Shown here in pieces: positions 17,893 through 26,662 of a stretch of DNA of 60,909 nt. The stretch spans positions 1 to 60,909 of the forward strand of contig JACJNV010000367.1 in assembly GCA_014695175.1 (NCBI GenBank). The letters are read 5' to 3'. Position 1 is the stretch's first letter. Each line of letters opens with the position of its first letter. Under the pieces are notes generated by a model that made no database searches, was not told the DNA's origin, and worked only from the letters and a program-made list of their open reading frames with translations. The position numbers and the translations under genes are program-made. The stretch comes from Microcoleus sp. FACHB-DQ6. Lineage in GTDB: Bacteria; Cyanobacteriota; Cyanobacteriia; Cyanobacteriales; Microcoleaceae.

Positions 17893-17898
17893 ATGTAG

Positions 17899-17916
17899 GG
17901 TGCGCTTCGGCGCACC
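17899..17916 (+). terminator. Hairpin after the cupin gene
   Basis: GGTGCGC, TTCG loop, GCGCACC: a perfect 7-base stem with a very stable UUCG tetraloop, 6 bases after the stop. The T-run after it is weak (TTCCTCTAT), so termination is probable rather than certain. Confidence 0.6.
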
Positions 17917-17984
17917 TTCCTCTATCAAGATAGGCGATTGAAATGGCGAATTAAAAAACAAAATCTCTCTCTCAAAGACAAAAA

Positions 17985-18848
17985 TTAAATGCTCTCTGCT
18001 TCATAAGGTGCGGCCATTTCAATTTCTTCGCAGCGCTGCAAAAGTGCTTCTATTTGTTGAGCTAAAAAAATTACTTCCGGCCAAGAAGAACCGTTAATTA
18101 AATCTTGAGCGTGAGCTAATTTGTTTCTCAATGCCTCTGCTGACTTTAAAAAACGCTCCCCGTAGCGTTTGGATTTGAGCCCCAGCCGATCGACTATTTC
18201 AGCAGAAGTCAGGATTAAATCTCGCTTGTCGCAGAATTGCAGGTAATCGATTAAGTCAATTGCTTCATTTCGCGATCGCCCCAATTCCCACAGGTGTTTT
18301 GCCGCTAAGATGCGATCGCCCTTAAGGAATTTTTGCCAAGAATCTTGGGGAAAGTAAATCCGCACGATTCGCAATAAATTCATTTCCAGAAGCGTCACCA
18401 ATCCAAACAGCAGCATCCGCACCGGTGCTTTTTGCAAATCGCCGCAGGTAACAATCCCGTTGATCCTGTTGCTTTCTAATACAAATAATCTCGGTTGTTC
18501 TCGCAGCAGCGGCAGCAATTCCATCAAAGGAGTGGCAGCGGCAATTAATTCTGAGGGGTGAAAAATTTGCTGGTAGTCGCTGCACTTGCCTGTGATTAAG
18601 TGCGATCGTTCTACATAGCCGCAAACCGTGCCGTTTTCTTCGATACCGAGCACGTCAAAATCGCGGGCCTCCATCCACGATCGCAATTGGGCTGCGTCTT
18701 CGCAAGCGGGGACAGCTTTCAGCGGTTCGGCGAGGTATTTAACTGTAATGCTGTCTTTGAATAAATCCCGCAAGTCGGCTGAACTTGATTTTAAATGTTT
18801 CATGTCCGGTAATTTCATGGATCGTTGCTGCAAGTAGAGACGCGGCAT
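17985..18848 (-). CDS. CBS-domain protein with a HEPN-like C-terminal motif
   Basis: About 287 residues. The N-terminal half reads as a CBS pair: LAEPLKAVPACEDAAQLRSW then FDVLGIEENGTVCGYVERSHL, and later a second unit ending RLFVLESNRINGIVTCGDLQ. CBS pairs usually bind adenosine nucleotides. The C-terminal helical half ends with RNKLAH (arginine 241, histidine 246), matching the R-x4-6-H motif of HEPN ribonucleases, followed by AQDLI. A nucleotide-sensing, RNA-cutting protein is a possible reading, not proven. Several in-frame Mets exist (18848, 18815, 18800) with no clear ribosome site, so the start is uncertain. The spacer to the next gene contains part of a TGAGATG-rich repeat. Confidence 0.7.
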   Translation of the reverse strand: MPRLYLQQRSMKLPDMKHLKSSSADLRDLFKDSITVKYLAEPLKAVPACEDAAQLRSWMEARDFDVLGIEENGTVCGYVERSHLITGKCSDYQQIFHPSELIAAATPLMELLPLLREQPRLFVLESNRINGIVTCGDLQKAPVRMLLFGLVTLLEMNLLRIVRIYFPQDSWQKFLKGDRILAAKHLWELGRSRNEAIDLIDYLQFCDKRDLILTSAEIVDRLGLKSKRYGERFLKSAEALRNKLAHAQDLINGSSWPEVIFLAQQIEALLQRCEEIEMAAPYEAESI

Positions 18849-18973
18849 TACCGTGGGGATCATCTCAGTTTTGTAAAAAGCATTTTTTAGGAGTGCCAGT
18901 GGCACGATCGCACAGCGACAGTAAAAGCAAAACTGAGATGCTCCCTTACCGTGTCCCTACAGATTTCATGATA

Positions 18974-19447
18974 TTACTTACTCGCTAATTCCGGGCAATA
19001 AAGGTTGCCGGCAAGAGTGGTAATAATATCGGCATCGGCGAGAAAACTTTCTTTGGCAGTTGGATTTTCGATACTGACAGCTTGCCCGATCGCTCTTAAT
19101 TTAAACTCCGGCAGAGAAACTCCCGATTTTGCTTCCGCACACATTCTTTTAGCTGTGGCAATTTTTTGACCGGGGGCTCTTTGGATTGCTTGCAGTAAAT
19201 TGTTCGTTGCTTCGGGAGAGTAGCTTTTTGCTAAGCGTCTGTAGTCTTCGACAAATTTACCATCGTTTCCTGTGAGCTTAATGTCTGATTCTTGAGGCAA
19301 ACACAACTGGTTTAAGTTAATTACTTCTCCCGCTGAATTGACGAGAAAACATCCTTCGCGTTCTTGGGCGATCGCGCTTCGGTCGCTGGGTACAAATTGT
19401 ATAATAACGGCGGACATAACAGCAGTTAAACGCAAGTATTTTAGCAT
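18974..19447 (-). CDS. Secreted hypothetical protein
   Basis: About 157 residues with an N-terminal signal peptide (basic LKYLR, then a hydrophobic stretch to SAIAQ). The mature start CFLVNSAGEVINLNQLC is a phrase found in many small exported cyanobacterial proteins; further on is an AKRMCAEAKSGVSL segment with a lone Cys. I do not recognise a function. AGGTAATTCCC before the Met at 19447 supports that start over one 10 codons earlier. It is preceded by a TTAATGCGG repeat near 19480. Confidence 0.65.
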   Translation of the reverse strand: MLKYLRLTAVMSAVIIQFVPSDRSAIAQEREGCFLVNSAGEVINLNQLCLPQESDIKLTGNDGKFVEDYRRLAKSYSPEATNNLLQAIQRAPGQKIATAKRMCAEAKSGVSLPEFKLRAIGQAVSIENPTAKESFLADADIITTLAGNLYCPELASK

Positions 19448-19656
19448 GGGAATTACCTGATATATTTGGGTTTTCAACCGCAGATTAATGCGGATTAATG
19501 CGGTCTTATTGGGTCGATTCTGTCCAGTAATTTAACCGAAATACTTGTTGTAAAGGGTGGTTTCACCAACAATATAGAATTTCGACAAAAAACAGAGATA
19601 AACCTGCCCCCACCAAGCGAAAAAAAATTATTGTTGCAAATTCAACAGACATAATA

Positions 19657-20277
19657 TCAGACGAGCATTTCGTTGTCGATGGAAGTTTTCATTAACAGCA
19701 AACATCCCCCTTGTGTGAGGGAGGAATGTATGGAACCGGGAAGATATCGAATGTAGTCGCCTTGATGGCAAATTTCCCCTTCTACAATTAAGTCTCCTTC
19801 TAATACAAACACTTCCTCCGAGGCAGCGTGTCGGTGCAGGGGAAATGTTACTCCAGGTTCGAGTCGCATCAAGCAGGTAATTTCGCGCTTTTTTTTGTCA
19901 ATGTAAAGCTTGCCGAACGAAACTCCCGGAACTCCATAAGATTTCCATTTGACATTGTGCGAGCGCACTATTAAAGATGGAGTGTTGTTCTCGGTTGGGG
20001 ATGTAACAATTGGCTTTATATTGACTGATTCTGCCGGGATTGACGGCAGTTCGGCTATGCGCTGGAACAGGCGGTTTTTGAGGTCGGGGGCGACGGGAAC
20101 TGGGGGGGCTGTGTAGGCGATCGCGGCAATTGTTGATTCCAAAGCAGCTAATTCACTTTTAAGTTCTGCGGACTCTTTCAATTTCTCTGCAAATGCGCCA
20201 CGTTCTGACTCGTCGAGGATATCGAGAGCTTGAAGGGCTGCAAGGATGTTATATTCCTCGTCTGGCATCATTTCCAT
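19657..20277 (-). CDS. ChrR-like anti-sigma factor with cupin domain
   Basis: About 206 residues: a short helical N-terminal part (EEYNILAALQALDILDESER), like the anti-sigma domain of RskA/ChrR proteins, and a cupin at about 105-206 with metal ligands in PLHRHAASEEVFVLEG (histidines 148 and 150, glutamate 154) and a later histidine 184. ChrR proteins hold an ECF sigma factor until singlet oxygen or related stress is sensed. Here the classic N-terminal His/Cys zinc site is not visible, so signalling may rest on the cupin. The sigma gene is 143 bases upstream on the same strand. Start at 20277, 20271 or 20268 is unresolved. Confidence 0.85.
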   Translation of the reverse strand: MEMMPDEEYNILAALQALDILDESERGAFAEKLKESAELKSELAALESTIAAIAYTAPPVPVAPDLKNRLFQRIAELPSIPAESVNIKPIVTSPTENNTPSLIVRSHNVKWKSYGVPGVSFGKLYIDKKKREITCLMRLEPGVTFPLHRHAASEEVFVLEGDLIVEGEICHQGDYIRYLPGSIHSSLTQGGCLLLMKTSIDNEMLV

Positions 20278-20420
20278 CTGTTTTTCGCCAATAATTGTAA
20301 TTCCGCCTAAGTTGATTTTAAATTTTAGATTGTTTGCTGCCCTCGCACTCAAGATGGATGATTGGAGATGCCACAATTTTAGATTGATGTTAAACAACTT
20401 AAATTGTGTTTTTTGACCAT

Positions 20421-20987
20421 CTAAAATTGTTCGCTCAAAGTTTGACGCAATTTGGAAATACCTAACCGAATTCTGGTTTTGATTGTACCTGTCGGGATAC
20501 CAGTTTTAGCTGCGATCGCCGCGCAAGTCAGCCCTTGGTAGTAGGCGAGTTCGATCGCCTGTTGCTGTTCCTTTGGCAGTTTTTCTAAGGCCGCTTTGAC
20601 TTGTTCCCTGCGTTCTTTAAACATTGCATCTTCCATCGGTTCTGCAACGCTAGAGATGGGTACTTTAGCCTCTTCCAGACAAGCTTCAGCAGCCCGGACT
20701 GTTCGCTGCACAGCTCGGAGCCGATCGAGGGAACGACTGCGGGTAAGCATGAACAACCAGGTATCTGCTCGACTGCGAGAAGGATCGTAAGTTGCTGCTT
20801 TTTGCCAAATTTGCGAAAAAACATCGATTACCACTTCTTCAGCTTCTTCTACCGAACCCAGGATTTTGTAAGCGAGAGCGTAACTCGGGCGACCGTAGCG
20901 ATCGTAAAGTTTAGCTAATGCCGTTTGGTCTTTCCGGGCAATCTGCACTAAAAGCAGCGATTCATCGCCTGACTTCTGGCCTGTCAT
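20421..20987 (-). CDS. ECF-type RNA polymerase sigma factor
   Basis: 188-residue extracytoplasmic-function sigma factor. Region 2 is seen in ALAKLYDRYGRPSYALAYKIL with VIDVFSQIWQ and AATYDPSRSRADTWLF; region 4 in LEKLPKEQQQAIELAYYQG, then the helix-turn-helix CAAIAAKTGIPTGTIKTRIR. I chose the Met at 20987 (MTGQKSGDE), since the open frame further upstream has unlike sequence. The paired ChrR-like gene is downstream. It faces, divergently, the DUF4331-TPR-NicO genes, which I infer to be its targets. This arrangement is typical for group ECF11-like regulation. Confidence 0.92.
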   Translation of the reverse strand: MTGQKSGDESLLLVQIARKDQTALAKLYDRYGRPSYALAYKILGSVEEAEEVVIDVFSQIWQKAATYDPSRSRADTWLFMLTRSRSLDRLRAVQRTVRAAEACLEEAKVPISSVAEPMEDAMFKERREQVKAALEKLPKEQQQAIELAYYQGLTCAAIAAKTGIPTGTIKTRIRLGISKLRQTLSEQF

Positions 20988-21607
20988 CTCAGTGTACCGA
21001 AAATTTTTGTTTTGACTGCACAGATCCAAAATTAAAAATTCGGCGTATATCCCTACAGAACATAATTGTAAGTTTGAAGTTGGGGTACCAGCTAGAGTAT
21101 GCCTTTTCAGGCTAATTTTGTCGTGCTTTGAATTGTAAAAATCCCAAGTCATCTGGAATTTTACCACCGAATTAGTGATTTTTTTGAGACTTAGCAATCC
21201 GCTTTATGCAGAACGAAGAAATTCCTGAGCTTGAACAGTCAAAACCGCGCCATTCACTTGTTCCCAATCTCTGTCCGCTCGCTCCCAAGAAGAGCCTGGA
21301 AAGCAATCTAAGCGAGGCTCTGGCTCCCCTGGATGGAGGGAGGCTCTGTCTCCCAGCAGGCATCCCCAAGAATAGCCTGGGAACGAATAAATCCTCAATA
21401 ACGCACTTTTTTACATAAATTAATCTTGCAGCACAGATCCAAAATTGCGAAACCTTCGTATACCACCAATAGGAGAAGGCTCAGCAACAGCGCAAAAGCC
21501 CGACAGGTTGACAGATTTCAACCTGTTGCGACAAAAGTAAAACCCGCGAATGCGGGTTATTTACCATTGATTTGTGCAAAATTATCATTGAAATAGAGGT
21601 GCTAAGA
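20988..21607. other. Divergent regulatory spacer with repeats
   Basis: About 620 bases without a supported gene, between the sigma factor and the DUF4331 gene. It contains the upstream region of both. A block at 21250-21400 reads as the common cyanobacterial GTTCCCAGGCTC/GAGCCTGGGAAC-type repeat (AAGAGCCTGGAAAGC, AATAGCCTGGGAACG). Two hairpins follow at 21503-21526 and 21540-21557. I could not pin down a matched pair of ECF promoters by eye. Confidence 0.5.
21503..21526 (+). terminator. Stem-loop in the divergent spacer
   Basis: ACAGGTTG, eight-base loop ACAGATTT, CAACCTGT: perfect 8-base stem. It may be a terminator or an untranslated leader element. Confidence 0.45.
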
Positions 21608-22822
21608 GTGAAGCTCACAAAAAAAATTCGTCGAACCATACTAGCTATTGAAGTAGCTCTAATTGCTCTATTAACTCCAGGGATAATTGTCGCTTCCGAC
21701 CACGACGACGGCGAAGTAGATATCAAAGGTCGCGCTGTTAATTTAACGGACCTCTACGTATTTCGGGAAAAAGACCAAAATTCAGGAGCCGCCGAGGGAG
21801 ATTTAGTATTTATCCTGAATTCAAATCCCAGGTCTGTAGCTCGCTATCAATATTATTTCAGCCCTACTGCTCTCTACCAAGTTCACATCACGCAGGTAGG
21901 TGACGTGAATTCTCCCGCGACTGGACGCGCAGATATTGTATTGCGGTTTGCCTTCAGTCCGCCTAACAATAGAGGTATGCAGGCAGTGGCTGTGACTGCT
22001 ATTCGCGGTGGCTCGGAGACTGTTGCTAAGACTACAGTTAACGGCGGCCTAATTGCCACAACTCCGCTGAATTCTAATCCTGTTTTGAATACAGTACCTG
22101 TGGCCGGTTCTAACTTGACTGTATTTGCAGGGTTGCGGGAAGACCCGTTTTTCTTTGATGTCGAACAATTTTTTAGAGTTCGCGCTGCAGCTTTGGGAAC
22201 GGGGCCGCGCACTGCTTTTAGAGAACCGAGTCAAGCGATCGACTTTACTAAAGGTTACAACGTCAATACAATTGCCGTGCGCGTTCCGAAAGCGTTTTTG
22301 CAAGCAGGAACTGGGGCGAATGTTTTTGATGTTTGGTCAACAATTTCGATCCGGGATGGAGCTGGCGGTTTCAAACAATTCGAGCGTTTGGCAAGACCTG
22401 CAATTAATGAGGGTTTGGTAGTTACTCCCGAGTTTCTGGAAGCATTCAATAATATTCCTCCGAGATTGGATTTGAGCGCTGCTGCTGCTCCGGTGCGGCA
22501 GGAAGCTGTTGCTACTCTGAATGCTGTCGATCTTTTGGACGGTCGGGATAATGTCGATCCAAACGCGATCGCCGGAGCTTTCTTACCCGATGTCATGCGG
22601 ATCGATACCACAAAACCCAGCGGCTACGCTAGCGCTACAAATTCTCAAGGAAGTTTGATCGGAGGTCGTATGCTGACGGACGATGTTATTGATATCACTC
22701 TGGGAGCTTTGGTGGGTTCTCCGGTTAGCGATAACGTTTCATATAACGGAACTCCGGGAAATCCGGCTCAGGGACACAAACCTGTAGAAGCGAATTTTCC
22801 TTATGTGCCTTCGCCTAATTAG
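21608..22822 (+). CDS. DUF4331 family exported protein
   Basis: About 404 residues. A hydrophobic signal segment follows LTKKIRRTILAIEVALIAL, ending near IIVASDHDDGE. The mature protein opens with SDHDDGEVDIKGRAVNLTDLYVFR, the hallmark of DUF4331, and contains PFFFDVEQFF, DFTKGYNVNTIAV and a C-terminal GGRMLTDDVIDITLGALVG. Function is unknown; the acidic N-terminal HDD suggests metal or substrate binding. Start: GTG at 21608 has GAGGTG seven bases before; an upstream TTG at 21572 would add 12 residues. Next on the same strand are a TPR protein and a NicO transporter. Divergent sigma/anti-sigma genes probably control it. Confidence 0.88.
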   Translation: MKLTKKIRRTILAIEVALIALLTPGIIVASDHDDGEVDIKGRAVNLTDLYVFREKDQNSGAAEGDLVFILNSNPRSVARYQYYFSPTALYQVHITQVGDVNSPATGRADIVLRFAFSPPNNRGMQAVAVTAIRGGSETVAKTTVNGGLIATTPLNSNPVLNTVPVAGSNLTVFAGLREDPFFFDVEQFFRVRAAALGTGPRTAFREPSQAIDFTKGYNVNTIAVRVPKAFLQAGTGANVFDVWSTISIRDGAGGFKQFERLARPAINEGLVVTPEFLEAFNNIPPRLDLSAAAAPVRQEAVATLNAVDLLDGRDNVDPNAIAGAFLPDVMRIDTTKPSGYASATNSQGSLIGGRMLTDDVIDITLGALVGSPVSDNVSYNGTPGNPAQGHKPVEANFPYVPSPN

Positions 22823-22860
22823 TCATTAGTCATTAGTCATTAGTCATTAGTCATTAGTTA
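22822..22860. repeat. Heptamer repeat GTCATTA
   Basis: Five tandem copies of the TCATTAG heptamer directly after the DUF4331 stop. Confidence 0.9.
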
Positions 22861-22931
22861 TTGATTATTGGCTAATGACATATCGAAAATACTTTTTTTA
22901 ACCGCAGATGAACGCAGATGAACGCGGATGT

Positions 22932-24338
22932 ATGAAAACTAAAATTAAACAGGAAATAAAATCGGATAGTTTTTCGTGGTGGCTGCTGATAGTAGTTCCT
23001 TTAGTTGGGATGGTAGTAGTGAATTTACCTCCTAATTTGCGTTTCATTTCAGATAATTTTTATAACAAAAGCCCCGAAAATCTCGATACTAATTACCGCT
23101 ATCATTTTTCGGAAAGTTTGAGAAATAATCCCAATCAAAAGGAAGCAATTCAGCAAGAGATTGCTTTTTACCAGCAGCGGTTGGCCGTTGATTCCCGCAG
23201 CGGTTTGAACCGGGCGGCACTGGCGGGATCTTATTTAAAAATGGCTCGCGCAACAGGGGAGGGAGGTTGGTTTTTATTGGCAGAACAAGCGGCTCAAAGG
23301 TCGATCGCCGATTTGCCTTTTGACAACAAAGGTGCGCTGTTAGTTTTAGCTCGAATTGCTGAGGCGAGACACGATTTTGCTACTGCTTTGCGCTTTGCTA
23401 AACAGGTGGGTTCTGACAATGAAGATGCGATCGCCCTTTCAGTTACATCTCACTTAGCGATGGGTAAAGTGAGCGAGGCAAATGCAGCCGCAGAAGCCTT
23501 AGTTAACCGGATTCCTAACTTGGGTTCTCTCACTTTGAGAGCTTTAGTGAGAGAGTCTCAGGGCCGAGATGCTGAGGTTTTGCAGGATTACCGGCAAGCA
23601 ATGGCGTCGGAGGAACCGGGAGAGGTTGCTGGTTCGGCGCGGGTTCGATCGCTCTTGGGTCGATTTTACGCGCGTCGCGGGCAGTTTGTGCAGGCGAAAG
23701 CGCTGTTTTTGGAGGCGCTGCGGTTGGTGCCGCGATACCCGCTGGCGCTGATTTATTTGGCGGATTTGGAGACGCGGCAGGGCAATTATCGCGAGGCGGA
23801 AGGCTATTACAGCAAGGTTTCTGCCTATTCTGGCCAGGTTGCGACTGTGTTCGATCGCATTGTCGATCGCGGTATGGCGAGGGTGAAGGATTTGCAGGGA
23901 GATGCGATCGAATCCCGGCGACTTCGCGACAAAGCAGAAGCTGGGCTGCGACAGGAACAGGTTTCTGGATCTGGCGGTTTCGGGCACCGCAGGGATTTGG
24001 CGAGTTTGCTGCTGGAAAAAGGTCGATCGCAGGATGTCGCGGAAGCGCTGGCGTTAATGCAGGAGGAGGTGAAAATTCGGCGGGATGCTGTGACGCTGGA
24101 TACTTTGGCTTGGGCGCTTTCGAGTGCCGGGGAATGGCAAAAGGCCGATCGAGTGATGGCCGAAATAGTGCGATCGGGCATTCGGGATGCGGGGATGTTT
24201 TACCGGGCTGGTGCGATCGCCCGGACTTTAGGTAAGGATGCTGAATCTCGCGCTTATTTTCAAAAGTCCAAGGAAATTGACCCGAGTTTTGACGATCGAG
24301 CTCGCCAAGCATTGGGTTTGGGAAGTTATGAATTTTGA
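22932..24338 (+). CDS. Membrane-anchored TPR protein of the DUF4331 block
   Basis: About 468 residues. One hydrophobic segment near the N-terminus (WWLLIVVPLVGMVVVNLPP, about 14-33) anchors the protein; the rest is helical repeats of TPR type (for example ALLVLARIAEARHDFATALRFAK, ARFYARRGQFVQAKALFLEALRL, ALIYLADLETRQGNYREAEGYY, GAIARTLGKDAESRAYFQKS). TPRs mediate protein contacts, so it may be a scaffold for the DUF4331 protein or the transporter. Start: Met at 22932; an earlier Met falls inside a repeat (CCGCAGATGAACGC). Later part is noticeably more GC-rich than its neighbours. Confidence 0.8.
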   Translation: MKTKIKQEIKSDSFSWWLLIVVPLVGMVVVNLPPNLRFISDNFYNKSPENLDTNYRYHFSESLRNNPNQKEAIQQEIAFYQQRLAVDSRSGLNRAALAGSYLKMARATGEGGWFLLAEQAAQRSIADLPFDNKGALLVLARIAEARHDFATALRFAKQVGSDNEDAIALSVTSHLAMGKVSEANAAAEALVNRIPNLGSLTLRALVRESQGRDAEVLQDYRQAMASEEPGEVAGSARVRSLLGRFYARRGQFVQAKALFLEALRLVPRYPLALIYLADLETRQGNYREAEGYYSKVSAYSGQVATVFDRIVDRGMARVKDLQGDAIESRRLRDKAEAGLRQEQVSGSGGFGHRRDLASLLLEKGRSQDVAEALALMQEEVKIRRDAVTLDTLAWALSSAGEWQKADRVMAEIVRSGIRDAGMFYRAGAIARTLGKDAESRAYFQKSKEIDPSFDDRARQALGLGSYEF

Positions 24339-24387
24339 GATTAGCTAATAGCAGCCATTCGGCCAAGTTCGCCATTCCGTCAATCCG

Positions 24388-24519
24388 CCAGGGGTTGAAA
24401 CCCCTGGCTCAAAGCTTAAGTCCTCTTGCATAGGACTGAAATGCACAATTGTTGAATTTGATTAGCTATTCAGTCGGTTTTAACCGACTTTCGCTATGAG
24501 ACGGGGATTTCAATCCCCG
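24388..24519. repeat. Cluster of three small palindromes
   Basis: CCAGGGGTTGAAACCCCTGG at 24388-24407, AGTCGGTTTTAACCGACT at 24472-24489 and CGGGGATTTCAATCCCCG at 24502-24519. They lie between the TPR gene and the transporter gene. They resemble REP-like elements dispersed in cyanobacterial genomes, and could affect transcript end or stability. Confidence 0.85.
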
Positions 24520-24601
24520 GCGGGCTTGCGGGTAAGCGCGCTGGAAAAATCACAACAAAAACAAATAATTTATCCGAAAATCACTAAAAAAACCGGGATT
24601 T

Positions 24602-26104
24602 ATGCAGTACAAACTGAACCGAATTTACCAATTATTCATCCTATTTTTCCTGACACTTTCATTGTTGCTAACAACCTCAACCAGGCCAGTTTACTCGCAC
24701 TGGTCAGACTTATCCGTAGCAGAAATAGTAGTCAACGATTTACAAACCGAAATAACATTAACTTTCCCAACCGGCTTAACAAACTTCGCCGACGACAATC
24801 GAGACAGCCAGCTACAACCTGCTGAAGTTCGCAGCCACCAAACACAACTAGAAAAGTTTTTTAGCCAACAAATCCGCCTCACCAACAGTAGCAACATTCA
24901 AGGCTCCGTAGCAGTAAAACCGCTAGAAATAGCAGCTAAAAGCGCCAGTGTTATCCAGCAGCCCAATACCCACAGCACCTTAATTTTAGACTACACCTGG
25001 CCCACACATTCTCAAGATAAAACCCCCGGTTTACCTGACTCAATTTCCATCTCCCAACCAGAGAAATTGCGGATTAATTACAATCTGTTTTTGCCCGAAG
25101 TTCCGACAGCTAGCTGCCAAGCTACGATTGTACAAGCGGGTGCTGTAAAAAGCTTTGTGTTTACGCCACAAAACCGCGACTTTTTGTTAGCAGGAAAGGA
25201 ATCTATCTGGGATTCCGGTTGGAGTCTACTGCTAGCAGTAGCGGGAGCATTTGCTTGGGGATGCGTGCACGCGATGTCGCCCGGACACGGAAAAACCATA
25301 GTCGGCGCTTATTTAGTTGGTTCGCGGGCTACTCCGGTACACGCTTTATTTCTAGCAGCGACCACTACAATTACTCACACTGCCGGCGTGTTTGCGGTGG
25401 GCGGAATTACTTTGTTTGCTTCTAACTTGATCGACCCGGCAAAATTAGATCCTTGGCTGAGTTTAATCTCTGGTTTATTAGTAGCCGTAATCGGGTTCAA
25501 CTTACTCTTATCAAAAATTAAGACTAGGTTGGTAGTGAGGACTGAAGTTCTCAAAAAAATCCCAACTAAAATTTTTAATAAAAACTGGTTTTTAAGGAGT
25601 AAAGTCCTTACTGCGGAATGTGAAGAACCAGTAAATCTTTTGAGTAGGGGAAGTTGGGAGCGAGAATTCAAGCCTGTAAAACCCGATCTATCTCACCACT
25701 ACCACCATCACGGAGACGGCCGCCTTCACTCGCATTTGCCTCCCGGGGCTGACGGTTCTGCTATTACTTGGAAAAGCTTATTAGCGTTGGGAATTTCCGG
25801 CGGTTTGTTGCCTTGTCCTTCCGCTTTGGTGATGCTGTTGAGCGCGTCGGCTTTGGGCAATGTTGGTTTGGGAATGACGCTAGTGGTAGCGTTTAGTTTG
25901 GGATTGGCTTTAGTGCTGAGTGCGATCGGATTAATCTTAGTTTATGCCAAACGAAATTTTGATAAACTGCCAAAACAGATAACAGCAGTTAAATTTCTGC
26001 CGGCGATTAGTGCGATGTTTGTAATGTTTTTGGGGTTGGGAATTACCGGACAGGCGATGTTGAAAATATTGGCGGCAAATCAGTGGGTAATTGGCAATGG
26101 ATAA
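24602..26104 (+). CDS. NicO-type nickel/cobalt transporter
   Basis: 500 residues. A signal-like N-terminus (LFILFFLTLSLLLTTS) leads to a ~190-residue extracytoplasmic part, then a NicO/RcnA membrane core: HAMSPGHGKT (223-232), ITHTAGVFAVGG (258-269), a cytoplasmic His-rich loop (HHYHHHGDGRLHSH, about 363-377), and LPCPSALVML near the second half. NicO proteins export or import Ni2+/Co2+. The frame contains a stretch at residues 311-338 that looks repeat-derived (see finding). It closes the DUF4331-TPR-transporter block, 263 bases after the TPR gene. Direction of transport is unknown. Confidence 0.88.
   Translation: MQYKLNRIYQLFILFFLTLSLLLTTSTRPVYSHWSDLSVAEIVVNDLQTEITLTFPTGLTNFADDNRDSQLQPAEVRSHQTQLEKFFSQQIRLTNSSNIQGSVAVKPLEIAAKSASVIQQPNTHSTLILDYTWPTHSQDKTPGLPDSISISQPEKLRINYNLFLPEVPTASCQATIVQAGAVKSFVFTPQNRDFLLAGKESIWDSGWSLLLAVAGAFAWGCVHAMSPGHGKTIVGAYLVGSRATPVHALFLAATTTITHTAGVFAVGGITLFASNLIDPAKLDPWLSLISGLLVAVIGFNLLLSKIKTRLVVRTEVLKKIPTKIFNKNWFLRSKVLTAECEEPVNLLSRGSWEREFKPVKPDLSHHYHHHGDGRLHSHLPPGADGSAITWKSLLALGISGGLLPCPSALVMLLSASALGNVGLGMTLVVAFSLGLALVLSAIGLILVYAKRNFDKLPKQITAVKFLPAISAMFVMFLGLGITGQAMLKILAANQWVIGNG
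25533..25614. repeat. Degenerate inverted repeat inside the NicO gene
   Basis: GTAGTGAGGACTGAAGTTCT at 25533-25552 and AGGAGTAAAGTCCTTACTGC at 25595-25614 match as imperfect inverted arms (roughly 14 of 20). They resemble the arms of the intergenic element at 26864-26927 and read through in frame. Confidence 0.5.
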
Positions 26105-26224
26105 GCATAAAATTAGGACTCTCCCTCCTAACTACAAACTTACGAATAAGTCGGATTTTAGATACCCGATTTATTGAAGAAGCCGGGTATCAGGGTATTG
26201 TGTTTTTTAGCCGTTGCTCACTGA

Positions 26225-26662
26225 TCAGGCCGCGCTATGTTTCTTAATAATTTCGGCTAAATCCGGTACTCCCTTTTCTACATAAGTCTTAGCTGAGGGG
26301 CGGAGTTTGGCATAGGCGCCTTTAACCATCCCTCTTGTGCTTTTCTCGACCCTTTTGTCACTTATCTGGAGCAATTCGTCTGCTACTTCACCTTTTCTTT
26401 GAGCAAAATATTCGACTGGGTTGCCATTGTTTACGGCTTCAGTCCACATCGGATCGAGTGCGATCGAGATTTCTGGCAGAAGTTGATCGACGACTTGGGC
26501 GCAATAGTCAGCCCGTATCCCCTTGACAGTAGAGTAGGCAGCTTTCAGAGCCATACCACCCAATCCTGACGCTGCAGCAACTTGTTGGTCTATCAACTTT
26601 ACACAGTCATCAACAAAAGTTTCTCTGTGGTTTTCATTCAAGAGAATATCACTAAGTCCCAT
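26225..26662 (-). CDS. DUF6918-like conserved protein
   Basis: 145 residues, soluble and helical, with MGLSDILLNENHRETFVDDC at the N-terminus and repeated amphipathic helices (VKLIDQQVAAASGLGGMALK, YAKLRPSAKTYVEKGVP). It matches the DUF6918 protein family as I remember it; its function is unknown. GGAAAG precedes the chosen Met at 26662; a start 17 codons earlier lacks this. It stands alone, reverse to both flanks. Confidence 0.75.
   Translation of the reverse strand: MGLSDILLNENHRETFVDDCVKLIDQQVAAASGLGGMALKAAYSTVKGIRADYCAQVVDQLLPEISIALDPMWTEAVNNGNPVEYFAQRKGEVADELLQISDKRVEKSTRGMVKGAYAKLRPSAKTYVEKGVPDLAEIIKKHSAA

Noticed and set aside
20601-20918. 105-residue + frame opposite the sigma factor
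   Set aside because: Antisense shadow; the reverse strand has full sigma regions 2 and 4.
23530-24375. 281-residue reverse frame opposite the TPR gene
   Set aside because: Shadow of a GC-rich coding region with proline-rich, low-information translation; the TPR protein is the real gene.
24496-24825. 109-residue + frame overlapping the NicO start
   Set aside because: It begins in palindromic repeats and is a phase shadow of the transporter.
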